NCBI RefSeq assembly: GCF_003324565.1
Contig: NZ_QOLA01000007.1
Span: 62,001-126,000, forward strand
Length of the DNA: 64,000 bases
Reading direction: 5' to 3'
Origin: Streptomyces sp. SDr-06
Lineage (GTDB): Bacteria; Actinomycetota; Actinomycetes; Streptomycetales; Streptomycetaceae
The notes below the pieces were generated by a model. It saw only the letters and a program-made list of their open reading frames with translations. It was not told the origin of the DNA and did no database searches. A program made the position numbers and the translations under genes. Shown here piece after piece: positions 31,649-40,300 of this stretch (positions are counted from its first letter, which is position 1; each line of letters begins with the position of its first letter).

Positions 31649-33076
31649 TCATACGTGCGGGCGCTGTCCTGGTTCCTGCCGGGGGAAGGACTGGTCGGCG
31701 CCGGGCAGCTTCGGCTTCGGCAGGGTGGCCACCTCGCGCTTGGCCTCCTCCAGCTGCTTGGCCGTGTCGTCCGGCAGCCTCGGCGGCCGGGGTGCGGTGG
31801 CGCTGAACCGGAAGGCCGAGGTCAGGTCGCCGAACGTGCGGCGACGCCACTGGCTGATGTTGGGCTCGGCGACCCCCGTGAAGTGCTCCAGGAAGCGCAG
31901 CGCCGAGGTGTGGTCGAAGGCCTCGCCGGCCACCCAGCCGCCCACGGTCCAGGGCGAGACGATGATGGCGGGCACCCGGAATCCGCCGCCGATGGGCAGC
32001 CCGCCGACGAACTCGTCGGCGGTGCCCGCCTTCGGGGTCGGCGGCGGCACATGGTCGAACAGGCCGTCGTTCTCGTCGTAGTTGAGGATGAACGCGGTCT
32101 TCGCCCACACCTTCGGGTTGGACGCGATGGCCTCGATCTTGCGTGCCACGAAGTCCGCGCCCGCCGCGGGCAGGTAGTCGGGGTGCTCGGACTGGTGGCT
32201 GGTCGGCATGATCCAGGAGACGGCCGGGAGCCGGTCGGCCCGTGCGTCGTCCTCGAAGGTGCCCTCGGGCTGCGGGCGCACTCCGCGCTCGTAGAGCGGT
32301 GAGCCGGGCTTGGCGTCGCGGAAGGCCTTGAACTGCTCCAGCAGGTTGCAGCCGTAGTCGTCGTCCTGCTGGTAGACCTTCCAGCTGACGCCCGCGGCCT
32401 GGAGCCGCTCGGCGTACGTCGTCCAGCGGTACGGCGACGGCGCGGAGTTGCTGATCACCGGGCCGCCCTTGGTGCCGCCCGGGTCGATGCTGCCCGTCAT
32501 CCAGTACAGCCGGTTCGGCCAGGTGGGACCGAAGACGGAGGAGAAGTAGTTGTCGCAGATCGTGAAGGTCTCCGCGAGCGCGAACTGGAACGGGATGTCC
32601 TCGCGGGTGTAATAGCCCATGACATAGGGCCCGTTGGCGCCGTCCGCCTTGCGGTGCGCGGGCAGCCACCGGTCCATCCTGCCGCCGTTCCAGGCCTGGT
32701 GCTGGACCGCCCAGGCGTGGCTCGTGGACGGGATGGCCTGCGCGCTCGTGCTGCGGGTGTCCAGGTGGAAGGGCAGCAGGTAGCCCCTCGGGTTCGCCGT
32801 GTCGGGCTGGTAGAACACCGAGCGCCCGCCCGGCAGCTTGAGGGCGTCGGGGTCGTTGAACCCGCGCACGCCGGAGAGGGTGCCGAAGTAGTGGTCGAAC
32901 GACCGGTTCTCCTGCATCAGCATGACGACGTGCTCGACGTCGCGCAGGGAGCCCTTTGGGGGTGGTCCGGCGGCGACGGCCTTTTGCACACTGGGCGGCA
33001 GCAGGCTGAGCGCCGCCGCGCCACCGAGGGCTCCGGCCGCCGATCCCAGCAGTCTGCGTCGTGTCAACTCGGCCAT
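31649..33076 (-). CDS. Tat-exported phospholipase C/phosphoesterase family protein
   Basis: A 475-aa secreted phosphoesterase. The N-terminus has a twin-arginine signal (LTRRRLLGSAAGALGGAA). The family signature HVVMLMQENRSFDHYFGTL, with catalytic-site Asn and His, begins at about residue 48. Later motifs are PYVMGYYTREDIPFQFALAE, ICDNYFSSVFGPTWPNR and LNYDENDGLFDHVPPP, which carry metal-binding Asp/Glu/His. The protein lacks the C-terminal beta domains of the roughly 700-residue Pseudomonas enzymes, as do many actinobacterial members. It probably cleaves phosphatidylcholine or another phosphodiester when phosphate is limiting. A 245-bp divergent region separates it from the enoyl-CoA hydratase gene; I see no clear PHO box there. 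Confidence 0.93.
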   Translation of the reverse strand: MAELTRRRLLGSAAGALGGAAALSLLPPSVQKAVAAGPPPKGSLRDVEHVVMLMQENRSFDHYFGTLSGVRGFNDPDALKLPGGRSVFYQPDTANPRGYLLPFHLDTRSTSAQAIPSTSHAWAVQHQAWNGGRMDRWLPAHRKADGANGPYVMGYYTREDIPFQFALAETFTICDNYFSSVFGPTWPNRLYWMTGSIDPGGTKGGPVISNSAPSPYRWTTYAERLQAAGVSWKVYQQDDDYGCNLLEQFKAFRDAKPGSPLYERGVRPQPEGTFEDDARADRLPAVSWIMPTSHQSEHPDYLPAAGADFVARKIEAIASNPKVWAKTAFILNYDENDGLFDHVPPPTPKAGTADEFVGGLPIGGGFRVPAIIVSPWTVGGWVAGEAFDHTSALRFLEHFTGVAEPNISQWRRRTFGDLTSAFRFSATAPRPPRLPDDTAKQLEEAKREVATLPKPKLPGADQSFPRQEPGQRPHV

Positions 33077-33324
33077 GAACGCCCCTTTCAGAGCTGTCGG
33101 TTGAGACTAGTGACGTGGACCTGCCAGTCAGTCTCGCGGTGTTCGGTGTGAGGTGGCGGGGGTAACCGGTGAACGCGGGCCCAACGAAGAGCGAGGGCTT
33201 CACGAAGCCCGGGCCCGAGCGTCACCGCCCCGCACCGTCACCCGCCCCAGGGGTGCGCCGCACGCGGAAGTCCCCTAGTCTCGACAGACCTGACGGGTAG
33301 TCAGCATAGGGAAGGGGCGCGGTG

Positions 33325-34161
33325 ATGATCGACACCCTGGACCGGCGGGTCGCCGAGGGCGAGGAGCGCATGCGGCTGGAGGTCACCCGTTCCGGCATCG
33401 GCGTCCTCACCCTGTGCCGGGCCGACAAGCTGAACGGCTGGAGCTGGGAGTCCAGCCGCCAACTCGGCCTGATGGCGGACCGTATCCGCTTCGACGAGTC
33501 GGTCAAGGTCGTCCTGCTGCGGGCCGAGGGACGGGCCTTCTGCGCCGGGATCGACGTCGCCGCGCCCGGCGGCGCCATCACCGGACGCTCCCCGGCCGAA
33601 CGCACCCACCGCTACTACGAGGGCATCCGCTGGGCCCATGAGCGCTTCGCCGCCTTCGCCCGCCTCCCGCAGCCGGTGATCGCCGCGGTGCAGGGGTACT
33701 GCCTCGGCTTCGGCTTCGAGCTCGCGCTGATGGCCGACATCCGCATCGCCGCCGACGACGCCGTCTTTGCGCTGCCGGAGACCGGCATCGGGGTGGCCGT
33801 CGACGCCGGAGGCGATCTGCGGATCGCGCGCGACGCGGGCGCGGGCTGGGCCAAGCTGCTTGCTCTGACCGGCCGCCGCATCGACGCGCCGACCGCCGAA
33901 CGCATCGGCCTGCTCCAACAGGTCGTGTCCCTGGGCGAGTTGGGGGCGGCGGCCGGTGAGGTGGCGGCCGGGATCGCGGCCAACGCGCCCCTGGCCGTGC
34001 GCTCCGTCAAGCGCGCGATCGACGCCTTCGCCGACGCGGGTCTCGCCGAGGCGCTCGACCGCACGGCCCTGGCCGCGGCCCTCACCCTCACCTCCGAGGA
34101 CGCCCGCGAGGGCTACGCCGCCAAGGCCGCCCGGCGCCCCGCGGCCTTCGAGGGGAGGTGA
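33325..34161 (+). CDS. Enoyl-CoA hydratase/isomerase family protein
   Basis: A 278-aa crotonase-fold protein. Oxyanion-hole motifs are GRAFCAGIDVAAP and VQGYCLGFGFELALMADIRIAA. The position of the first catalytic Glu reads FELALMADI and the later region is VFALPETGIGVAVDAGGDLRI, with Glu present, so activity is plausible. The C-terminal helix region (AREGYAAKAARRPAAFEG) is typical. ATG 33325 follows an in-frame GTG at 33322 and GAAGGGG; either may be used. It converges with the SDR gene, only 6 bp away. With the acyl-CoA dehydrogenases and oxidoreductases nearby it suggests breakdown of an acyl-CoA substrate, but gene orientations show no single operon. Confidence 0.9.
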   Translation: MIDTLDRRVAEGEERMRLEVTRSGIGVLTLCRADKLNGWSWESSRQLGLMADRIRFDESVKVVLLRAEGRAFCAGIDVAAPGGAITGRSPAERTHRYYEGIRWAHERFAAFARLPQPVIAAVQGYCLGFGFELALMADIRIAADDAVFALPETGIGVAVDAGGDLRIARDAGAGWAKLLALTGRRIDAPTAERIGLLQQVVSLGELGAAAGEVAAGIAANAPLAVRSVKRAIDAFADAGLAEALDRTALAAALTLTSEDAREGYAAKAARRPAAFEGR

Positions 34162-34167
34162 GCCGGG

Positions 34168-35085
34168 CTACTGCCCGAACGGCCCCCGGCCCAGCTGGTC
34201 GCGCACACTGCGCACGGGCGGTGTCACCAAGGCGCGCCGCTGCCAGTTCGCGCCGTCCACCACCAGGGTGTGGCCGCTGATGAAGCGGGCGTAGGGGGAG
34301 GCGAGGAAGGTGGCGGCCCAGCCGAGCTCGCGCGGCTCGCCCACCCGCAGAGCGGGCTGGCGCAGGGCCAGTTCGCCGTCGTCCGCGGCCCGGTCGAGGC
34401 TCGCGCGGACCGGTTCCGGGAGGTCGGGGTGCGGCATCAGCCCGGGCACCAGCCCGTTGACCTGGATCCCGTACGGGCCCCACTCCACGGCCAGCGTCTC
34501 GACCAGATTGCGCACGCCCGCCTTCGCCGCGGCCGAGTGGGCGTGGCCGGGCCCGCCGGTCCAGGCGTACGAGGCGCCGATGCTGATCACCGAGCCGGGG
34601 GTGCCGGCCGCCAGATGACGGCGGGCGAACTCGCGGGTCATGAACCATGTGCCGGTCAGGGTGATGTCCAGCACCGCCCGCCAGGCGTTCGGCGACAGGT
34701 CCTCGGCCGGAGAGGGGAAGTTGGCGGCCGCGTTGTTGACGAGGACGGCCGGGAGGCCGAGCGTGGATTCGGCCGCGTCGAAGACCTCGGCGATCCGCTC
34801 CGGCTCCCGGATGTCGCACACCGCGACCGCCACCCGCCCGCCGAGCCGGGCCAGCTCCTCCGCGGCGGCCCCGAGCCGGTCCGCCGAGCGGCCCACGATC
34901 ATGAGATCGGCGCCGAGCCGCGCGAACTCGGCCGCCATCGCCTTGCCGAGCCCCGACCCGCCGCCGGTCACCAGGACCACGCTTCCCTCGTACGTGCCGG
35001 GCGGCAGCGCGCAGGTGCCCGGCGGGGGAGGGGCGGGCAGCCCGGGGTGCGCGGGACGCGGCGGCTGTGCGGCGGTGTCGTCCAT
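34168..35085 (-). CDS. Short-chain dehydrogenase, 2,4-dienoyl-CoA reductase-like
   Basis: A 305-aa SDR with a Pro-rich N-terminal extension of about 30 residues. The cofactor motif is VTGGGSGLGKAMA, the next conserved motif is VLVNNAAANFPSP, and GRS after the second strand suggests NADPH. The usual YxxxK is replaced: the active-site stretch reads HAHSAAAKAGV, with Ser where Tyr is expected and the Lys kept. In peroxisomal-type 2,4-dienoyl-CoA reductases the Tyr is also absent and other residues take over, so this is probably a reductase of unsaturated acyl-CoA rather than a dead enzyme. It is encoded alone, with a 184-bp divergent region before the quinone oxidoreductase gene. Confidence 0.85.
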   Translation of the reverse strand: MDDTAAQPPRPAHPGLPAPPPPGTCALPPGTYEGSVVLVTGGGSGLGKAMAAEFARLGADLMIVGRSADRLGAAAEELARLGGRVAVAVCDIREPERIAEVFDAAESTLGLPAVLVNNAAANFPSPAEDLSPNAWRAVLDITLTGTWFMTREFARRHLAAGTPGSVISIGASYAWTGGPGHAHSAAAKAGVRNLVETLAVEWGPYGIQVNGLVPGLMPHPDLPEPVRASLDRAADDGELALRQPALRVGEPRELGWAATFLASPYARFISGHTLVVDGANWQRRALVTPPVRSVRDQLGRGPFGQ

Positions 35086-35269
35086 GGCGTCTCTCTACCG
35101 GCTGCCACCCGAAACCGCCATGGCCGTGCGGCACCGGCCTCGGGCCCGGAGGGGCCCGGCCGAGGCGAGCCCTTTCCCCTGGGGCAAGCGACCGCTTAGT
35201 ATGCCTCGGAGCAGTGGAAGGTACTCAGCGGTACGCAGCCGTATCGCGCCCGGCGTGTGGAGGCCCCGA

Positions 35270-36238
35270 ATGCAGGCATGGCGAGTGCACGAGAACGGCG
35301 AGCCGGGCGAGGTGATGCGGCTCGAAGACGTGGACCGGCCGGTGCCGGGTGCGGGCCAGGTGCTGCTGCGGGTGCGTGCCGCGAACATCAACTTCCCCGA
35401 CGCGCTGCTCTGCCGCGGCCAGTACCAGATCCGCCCGCCGCTGCCCTTCACTCCGGGGGTGGAGATCTGCGGCGAGACCGAGGACGGCCGCCGGGTGATC
35501 GCCAACCCGGCGCTGCCCCACGGCGGCCTCGCCGAGTACGTCGTCGCCGACGAGGCGGCCCTGCTGCCCGCGCCCGACGCGCTGGACGACGCCGAGGCCG
35601 CGGCCCTGCACATCGGCTACCAGACCGGTGTGTTCGGACTGCACCGGCGGGCGCGTCTCCAGGAGGGCGAGACGCTGCTCGTGCACGCCGCCGCCGGGGG
35701 AGTGGGCAGCGCGGCCGTGCAACTCGGCAAGGTCGCGGGAGCCCGTGTCATCGGAGTCGTCGGCGGACCCGAAAAGGCCGCGGTGGCACGGGAGTTGGGG
35801 TGTGACGTGGTCATCGACCGGCGCGCCGACGACCTCGTGGCCAGGGTGAAGGAGGCCACCGGCGGGCGCGGCGCCGATGTCATCTACGACCCCGTCGGAG
35901 GCGACGCGTACGCGAAGTCCGCCAAGTGCGTCGCCTTCGAGGGCCGGATCGTGATCGTCGGCTTCGCGAGCGGATCCGTACCGGCGCCCGCGCTCAACCA
36001 CGCGCTGGTGAAGAACTACTCGATCGTCGGACTGCACTGGGGGCTGTACGCCCAGAAGGACCCGGCGTCGATCGCGCGCTGCCACGAGCAGCTGACCAAG
36101 CTCGCCGCCGAGGGCGCGATCAAGCCGCTCATCAGCGAGCGGGTCCCGCTGAAGGACGCCGCGGCCGCCGTGCAGCGCGTCGCCGACGGCACGACCACCG
36201 GCCGGGTGGTCGTCCTGACGGACGGAGCCGACCGATGA
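35270..36238 (+). CDS. NADPH:quinone oxidoreductase-like MDR protein
   Basis: A 322-aa zinc-free medium-chain reductase. The N-terminal GroES-like part has NINFPDALLCRGQYQIRPPLPFTPGVEICG. The cofactor motif is HAAAGGVGSAAVQLGK, and GGDAYAKSAKCVAFEGRIVIVGFASG is typical of the quinone oxidoreductase/2-enoyl-thioester reductase branch. It lacks the Cys/His zinc ligands. ATG 35270 was selected for GTGGAGG 6 bp ahead and because MQAWRVHENGEP is the normal start. Its stop overlaps the first acyl-CoA dehydrogenase (ATGA), starting a three-gene unit. Substrate may be a quinone or an enoyl-CoA. Confidence 0.92.
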   Translation: MQAWRVHENGEPGEVMRLEDVDRPVPGAGQVLLRVRAANINFPDALLCRGQYQIRPPLPFTPGVEICGETEDGRRVIANPALPHGGLAEYVVADEAALLPAPDALDDAEAAALHIGYQTGVFGLHRRARLQEGETLLVHAAAGGVGSAAVQLGKVAGARVIGVVGGPEKAAVARELGCDVVIDRRADDLVARVKEATGGRGADVIYDPVGGDAYAKSAKCVAFEGRIVIVGFASGSVPAPALNHALVKNYSIVGLHWGLYAQKDPASIARCHEQLTKLAAEGAIKPLISERVPLKDAAAAVQRVADGTTTGRVVVLTDGADR

Positions 36239-37416
36239 CCGACGCAGCCGAACTCCGCGCACGGGCCGGCGAGTTGCTCGCCTCTCACCCGCCCGCCACG
36301 ACCGCGCCCCTCGACTTCCTCAAGGCCCGCTTCGACGCGGGGCTCGCCTGGGTGCACTACCCGGTCGGCCTCGGCGGTCTGGACGTGCCGCGCTCCCTGC
36401 AAGCCGTCGTCGACGCCGAGCTCGCCGCCGCCGGAGCGCCCGACAACGACCCCCGCCGCATCGGCATCGGCCTCGGCATGGCAGCTCCGACCGTCCTCAA
36501 GTACGGCACCGAGGAGCAGAAACGGCGCTTCCTGCGGCCCCTGTGGGTGGGCGAGGAGGTCTGGTGCCAGCTGTTCAGTGAACCCGGCGCGGGCTCGGAC
36601 CTCGCGGCGCTCGGGACCCGGGCCGTACGCGACGGGGACGACTGGGTGGTCGACGGGCAGAAGGTGTGGACCTCCAGCGCCCACCTCGCCCGCTGGGCCA
36701 TCCTCATCGCCCGCACCGACCCCGGCCTGCCCAAGCACCAGGGCATCAGCTACTTCATCTGCGACATGACCGACCCCGGCGTCGAGGTGCGGCCGCTGCG
36801 CCAGATCACCGGTGAGGCCGAGTTCAACGAGGTGTTCCTCACCGGCGTGCGCATCCCCGACGCCCACCGGCTCGGGGAGATCGGCGAGGGCTGGAAGGTC
36901 GCCCAGACCACCCTCATGAATGAGCGGGTCTCCATCGGCGGCATGCGCATCCCCCGCGAGGGCGGCATGATCGGTCCCGTCGCCCGGACTTGGCGCGAAC
37001 GGCCCGAGCTGCGCACCCACGACCTGCACCAGCGCCTGCTCACCCTGTGGGTGGAGGCGGAGGTGGCCCGGCTCACCGGTGAGCGGCTGCGCCAGCAGCT
37101 CGTCGCGGGCCAGCCCGGCCCCGAGGGCTCGGGCATGAAGCTCGCCTTCGCCCGCCTCAACCAGGAGATCAGTGGGCTGGAGGTCGAACTCCTTGGCCAG
37201 GACGGCCTGTTGTACTCGGACTGGACCATGCGCCGTCCCGAACTCGTCGACTTCACCGGCCGGGACGCCGGATACCGCTATCTGCGCTCGAAGGGCAACT
37301 CCATCGAGGGCGGCACGAGTGAAGTGCTCCTGAACATCGTCGCCGAACGCGTCCTCGGCCTGCCCGCCGAGCCGCGCAACGACAAGGACGTCGCCTGGAA
37401 GGACCTGTCCCGATGA
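36235..37416 (+). CDS. Acyl-CoA dehydrogenase
   Basis: A 393-aa flavoprotein with the three acyl-CoA dehydrogenase domains. Middle-domain motifs are CQLFSEPGAGSDLAAL and WVVDGQKVWTSSAHLARWA, which bind FAD and substrate. The C-terminal region has SKGNSIEGGTSEVLLNIVAERVLGLP, with a Glu in the loop that carries the catalytic base in many relatives. It is longer than its partner and is coupled on both sides by ATGA overlaps. Adjacent pairs of unlike subunits in actinobacteria often form alpha2beta2 enzymes acting on sterol side-chain or ring fragments; this is an analogy, not shown here. Confidence 0.93.
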   Translation: MTDAAELRARAGELLASHPPATTAPLDFLKARFDAGLAWVHYPVGLGGLDVPRSLQAVVDAELAAAGAPDNDPRRIGIGLGMAAPTVLKYGTEEQKRRFLRPLWVGEEVWCQLFSEPGAGSDLAALGTRAVRDGDDWVVDGQKVWTSSAHLARWAILIARTDPGLPKHQGISYFICDMTDPGVEVRPLRQITGEAEFNEVFLTGVRIPDAHRLGEIGEGWKVAQTTLMNERVSIGGMRIPREGGMIGPVARTWRERPELRTHDLHQRLLTLWVEAEVARLTGERLRQQLVAGQPGPEGSGMKLAFARLNQEISGLEVELLGQDGLLYSDWTMRRPELVDFTGRDAGYRYLRSKGNSIEGGTSEVLLNIVAERVLGLPAEPRNDKDVAWKDLSR

Positions 37417-38522
37417 CCGCACAGACCGACGAAGCGGCCGCCCCGGACCTGCTGTACTCGGAGGCCGAGGACGACCTCAGGGCCGCCGTGCGGTCCCTGC
37501 TGGCCGACCGCACCGACACCCCCTCCGCGCTCGCCCGCGCCGAGTCGGACGCGCCGTACGACCCGGAGCTGTGGCGCTCGCTCGGAGCCGGGATGGGGCT
37601 CGCGGGGCTGCTCGTGCCCGAGAAGCTCGGCGGACAGGGCGCCTCGCACCGCGAGGCCGCGGTGGTCCTGGAGGAGATCGGCCGCGCGGTGGCCCCGGTG
37701 CCGTACCTGACGAGCTCGGTGGTCGCCACCGAGGTGCTCCTGGCGCTGGACACCGAGACCGAGGAAGTCGCCCGCCTGGTACGGGAGTTGGCGTCCGGCA
37801 ACCGCACGGCGGCCCTCGCCGTGCCGTTCTCGGCCGGACCGCACACGGTGCGGCTGCCGGGGGCGCTCGCCGGGACCGTCACGGCGGTCGCCGACGCGGC
37901 CACCGCCGACGTGCTCCTGGTGCCGACCGAGGAGGGCCTGTACGCCGTCGACGCGAGCGACGCGGCCCTGACCGCGCTCACCCCGCTCGACCTGACCCGG
38001 CCGCTGGCCGCCGTGCGCCTCGACGGCGTGGTCGGGACGCCGCTGGCCGGTGCGGAGGCGACGTCCGCGGCCGTGCGCCGGGGTCTGCTCGCCGGGGCCG
38101 GACTGCTGGCCTCCGAACAGCTCGGGGTCGCCGAGTGGTGCCTGACCGAGACGGTGACGTACGCCCGCGAACGCAAGCAGTTCAACCGGCCGGTCGGCTC
38201 CTTCCAGGCGCTCAAGCACCGGATGGCGCAGCTCTGGCTGGAGGTCGTCTCGGCGCGGGCCGCCGCGCGCAACGCCGCCGACGCGCTCGCCACGGGCAGC
38301 CCCGAGGCCCCCCTCGCGGTGGCCGTCGCCCAGGCGTACTGCGCCAAGGTCGCGGTGCACGCCGCGGAGGAGTGTGTGCAGCTGCACGGCGGCATCGGCA
38401 TGACCTGGGAGCACCCGGCCCACCTCTACCTCAAGCGCGCCAAGTCGGCGCAGACAGCGCTCGGTTCGGCCGGTGAACACCGTGCGGCCCTCGCCGAACT
38501 GATCGACCTGCGCGCGCCCTGA
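37413..38522 (+). CDS. Acyl-CoA dehydrogenase, second subunit-type
   Basis: A 369-aa acyl-CoA dehydrogenase-fold protein. Recognisable parts are the N-terminal helical domain (LLVPEKLGGQGASHREAAVVLEEIGRAVAP), the substrate-side helices (ERKQFNRPVGSFQALKHRMAQLW) and the C-terminal VQLHGGIGMTWEHPAHLYLKRAKSAQ. The middle beta domain is short, and the EPGxGSD and EGGTSE motifs present in its neighbour are missing. It therefore looks like the partner subunit of a heteromeric acyl-CoA dehydrogenase. ATG overlaps the preceding stop. A strong terminator follows 60 bp after its stop. Confidence 0.9.
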   Translation: MTAQTDEAAAPDLLYSEAEDDLRAAVRSLLADRTDTPSALARAESDAPYDPELWRSLGAGMGLAGLLVPEKLGGQGASHREAAVVLEEIGRAVAPVPYLTSSVVATEVLLALDTETEEVARLVRELASGNRTAALAVPFSAGPHTVRLPGALAGTVTAVADAATADVLLVPTEEGLYAVDASDAALTALTPLDLTRPLAAVRLDGVVGTPLAGAEATSAAVRRGLLAGAGLLASEQLGVAEWCLTETVTYARERKQFNRPVGSFQALKHRMAQLWLEVVSARAAARNAADALATGSPEAPLAVAVAQAYCAKVAVHAAEECVQLHGGIGMTWEHPAHLYLKRAKSAQTALGSAGEHRAALAELIDLRAP

Positions 38523-38581
38523 GAAGGGGCCGGGCGTCACCCGTCCGGCACCACGGCAGTTGCCCCGCGCCCTCACCGTGA

Positions 38582-38620
38582 ACGGCCCCGGTCCGCGTCC
38601 TTCGCGCGGACCGGGGCCGT
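38582..38620 (+). terminator. Hairpin with T-tract after the acyl-CoA dehydrogenase unit
   Basis: ACGGCCCCGGTCCGCG (38582-38597) and CGCGGACCGGGGCCGT (38605-38620) form a perfect 16-bp stem, followed by CGCTTTTG. This is the most classical intrinsic terminator in the window and insulates the transporter promoter that starts a few bases later. Confidence 0.85.
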
Positions 38621-38625
38621 CGCTT

Positions 38626-38654
38626 TTGACCACTCCTTTACATGCGGGTTTAAT
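38626..38654 (+). promoter_or_regulatory. Promoter of the nickel/peptide-type ABC operon
   Basis: TTGACC (38626-38631) and TTTAAT (38649-38654) are separated by 17 bp. Transcription would begin near 38661, in the middle of the palindrome at 38653-38671. The leader to ATG 38705 would be about 44 nt. Confidence 0.65.
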
Positions 38655-38671
38655 TGCGATTTGTTCGCAAT
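38653..38671 (+). promoter_or_regulatory. Nur-like palindromic operator
   Basis: ATTGCGA (38653-38659) and TCGCAAT (38665-38671) form a perfect 7-bp inverted repeat with a 5-bp spacer. From memory, the box of the nickel regulator Nur of Streptomyces coelicolor is TTGCAA-N5-TTGCAA; each arm here (TTGCGA/TCGCAA) differs at one position. It overlaps the -10 and the start point, so binding should repress. Confidence 0.6.
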
Positions 38672-38704
38672 AGCAGTTGATCTTCAGCAAGGGGTGTGGG
38701 CCGC

Positions 38705-40300
38705 ATGACCGCCCGTTCCATACGCGCCACGGCCGCCGCGGTACTGGCCGGGGCGCTCGCCGTCGGCACGGCCGCCTGCTCGAACCCGGGCGGCGCCACG
38801 GCGGCGGGCGCGGGGAAGGACTCCGCGGTCGTCGGCATCGCGTACGAACCCGAGACGCTCAGCCCGCTGCTCGGCTACGGCAAGGACGGCAACTCCAAGC
38901 TCTTCGACGGGCTGCTCACCCTCGACGCGGACATGAAGCCGCGGCCCGCTCTCGCCATCGCGCTGCCCGAGGTCAGCGCGGACCGGCTGACCTACACCTA
39001 CAAGCTGCGCCAGGGCGTGAAGTTCAGTGACGGCAAGCCGTTCTCCGCCAAGGACGTCGTCTTCACCTACACGAAGATCCTCGACCCGAAGACCAACAAC
39101 CCGTCCAAGGGTGAGCTCGACGCGGTCAAGTCCGTCGAGGCCAAGGGCGACGACACGGTGGTCTTCACGCTCAAGTACCCCTACGCGCCGTTCGCGCAGC
39201 GCACCGTCCTGCCCATCGTCCCCGAACACGTCGCGGCCCAGCAGGACGTCAACTCCGGCGCCTTCTCCAGCGCCCCGGTCGGCACCGGCCCCTACACCCT
39301 CACCAAGTGGTCCAAGGGCGAGAAGATCACCTTCGCGGCGAACCCGTCCTACTGGGGCGGCGCGCCCGCCGTGCGCAAGTTCACGATGGCGGTGATCAAG
39401 GACGACGACGTGCGCGCGACCCGGCTGCGCGTCGGCGACCTCGACGGCGCGATCCTGCCGCCCAACCTCGCCAAGACGTTCAAGGGCGACCAGGGCAAGA
39501 AGACGTACGCGGCCACGACGTACGACTACCGCGACGTCACCCTGCCCACCGGCAACAAGGTCGCCGGGGACACGGCGGTGCGCCGGGCCCTCGACCTGGC
39601 CGTCGACCGCCAGGCCATGGTCGACCGCATCCTGGAAGGCGCGGGCAAGCCCGCCTACGGACCGGTGCCCACCGGCAGCGAGTGGTTCGCCGCGGGCACC
39701 GAACGCGCCCACGACCTGGCCGGGGCGCGGAAGATCCTGGACGACGCGGGCTGGAAGCCGGGCGCCGACGGCATCCGCGTCAAGGACGGCGTGAAGGCCG
39801 CCTTCCCCCTGTGGTACCTCTCCGGCGACAAGCTCCGCCAGGACCACGCCCTCGCCTTCGCCTCCGACGCCAAGAAGGCGGGCATCGCCGTCACCACCCA
39901 GTCCGGTACCTGGGAGGTCATCGAACCCCGCATGAAGCAGGACGCGGTCCTGGCCGGCGGCGGCTCACCGGGCGACCCGGACTTCGACCAGTACAACCTG
40001 CTCAAGTCCTCGCTCGCGGGCGACGGCTTCAACAACATGGCGTCGTACGCCAACGCCGTCGTCGACACGGCCCTCGACGACGCCCGCAAGAGCGGCGACC
40101 GGGCCGCCCGCAAGAACGCGTACGACACCGTCCAGCGCGAGCTCATGAAGAACCCCGGCTACACCTTCCTCACCCACATCGACCACCTGTACGTCGTCAA
40201 CGACCGCTGGGACGGCCTGTCCACGCAGGTCGAGCCGCACGACCACGGCCTCGCGTCGGGCCCGTGGTGGAACGTCGAGAAGTGGGCCCCGAAGAAGTGA
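38705..40300 (+). CDS. ABC transporter substrate-binding lipoprotein (NikA/peptide type, family 5)
   Basis: A 531-aa lipoprotein with Cys25 as lipidated residue (GTAAC). The mature part is an SBP_bac_5 domain: YKLRQGVKFSDGKPFSAKDVVFTY is the family signature near residue 100, followed by GTGPYTLTKWSKGEKITFAANPSYWGG. Members bind peptides, nickel chelates or other cations. The order binding protein, two permeases, two ATPases and the Nur-like operator argue for nickel. ATG 38705 was chosen with AAGGGG 10 bp ahead; an in-frame GTG at 38696 is an alternative. Its TGA overlaps the GTG of the permease gene. Confidence 0.88.
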   Translation: MTARSIRATAAAVLAGALAVGTAACSNPGGATAAGAGKDSAVVGIAYEPETLSPLLGYGKDGNSKLFDGLLTLDADMKPRPALAIALPEVSADRLTYTYKLRQGVKFSDGKPFSAKDVVFTYTKILDPKTNNPSKGELDAVKSVEAKGDDTVVFTLKYPYAPFAQRTVLPIVPEHVAAQQDVNSGAFSSAPVGTGPYTLTKWSKGEKITFAANPSYWGGAPAVRKFTMAVIKDDDVRATRLRVGDLDGAILPPNLAKTFKGDQGKKTYAATTYDYRDVTLPTGNKVAGDTAVRRALDLAVDRQAMVDRILEGAGKPAYGPVPTGSEWFAAGTERAHDLAGARKILDDAGWKPGADGIRVKDGVKAAFPLWYLSGDKLRQDHALAFASDAKKAGIAVTTQSGTWEVIEPRMKQDAVLAGGGSPGDPDFDQYNLLKSSLAGDGFNNMASYANAVVDTALDDARKSGDRAARKNAYDTVQRELMKNPGYTFLTHIDHLYVVNDRWDGLSTQVEPHDHGLASGPWWNVEKWAPKK

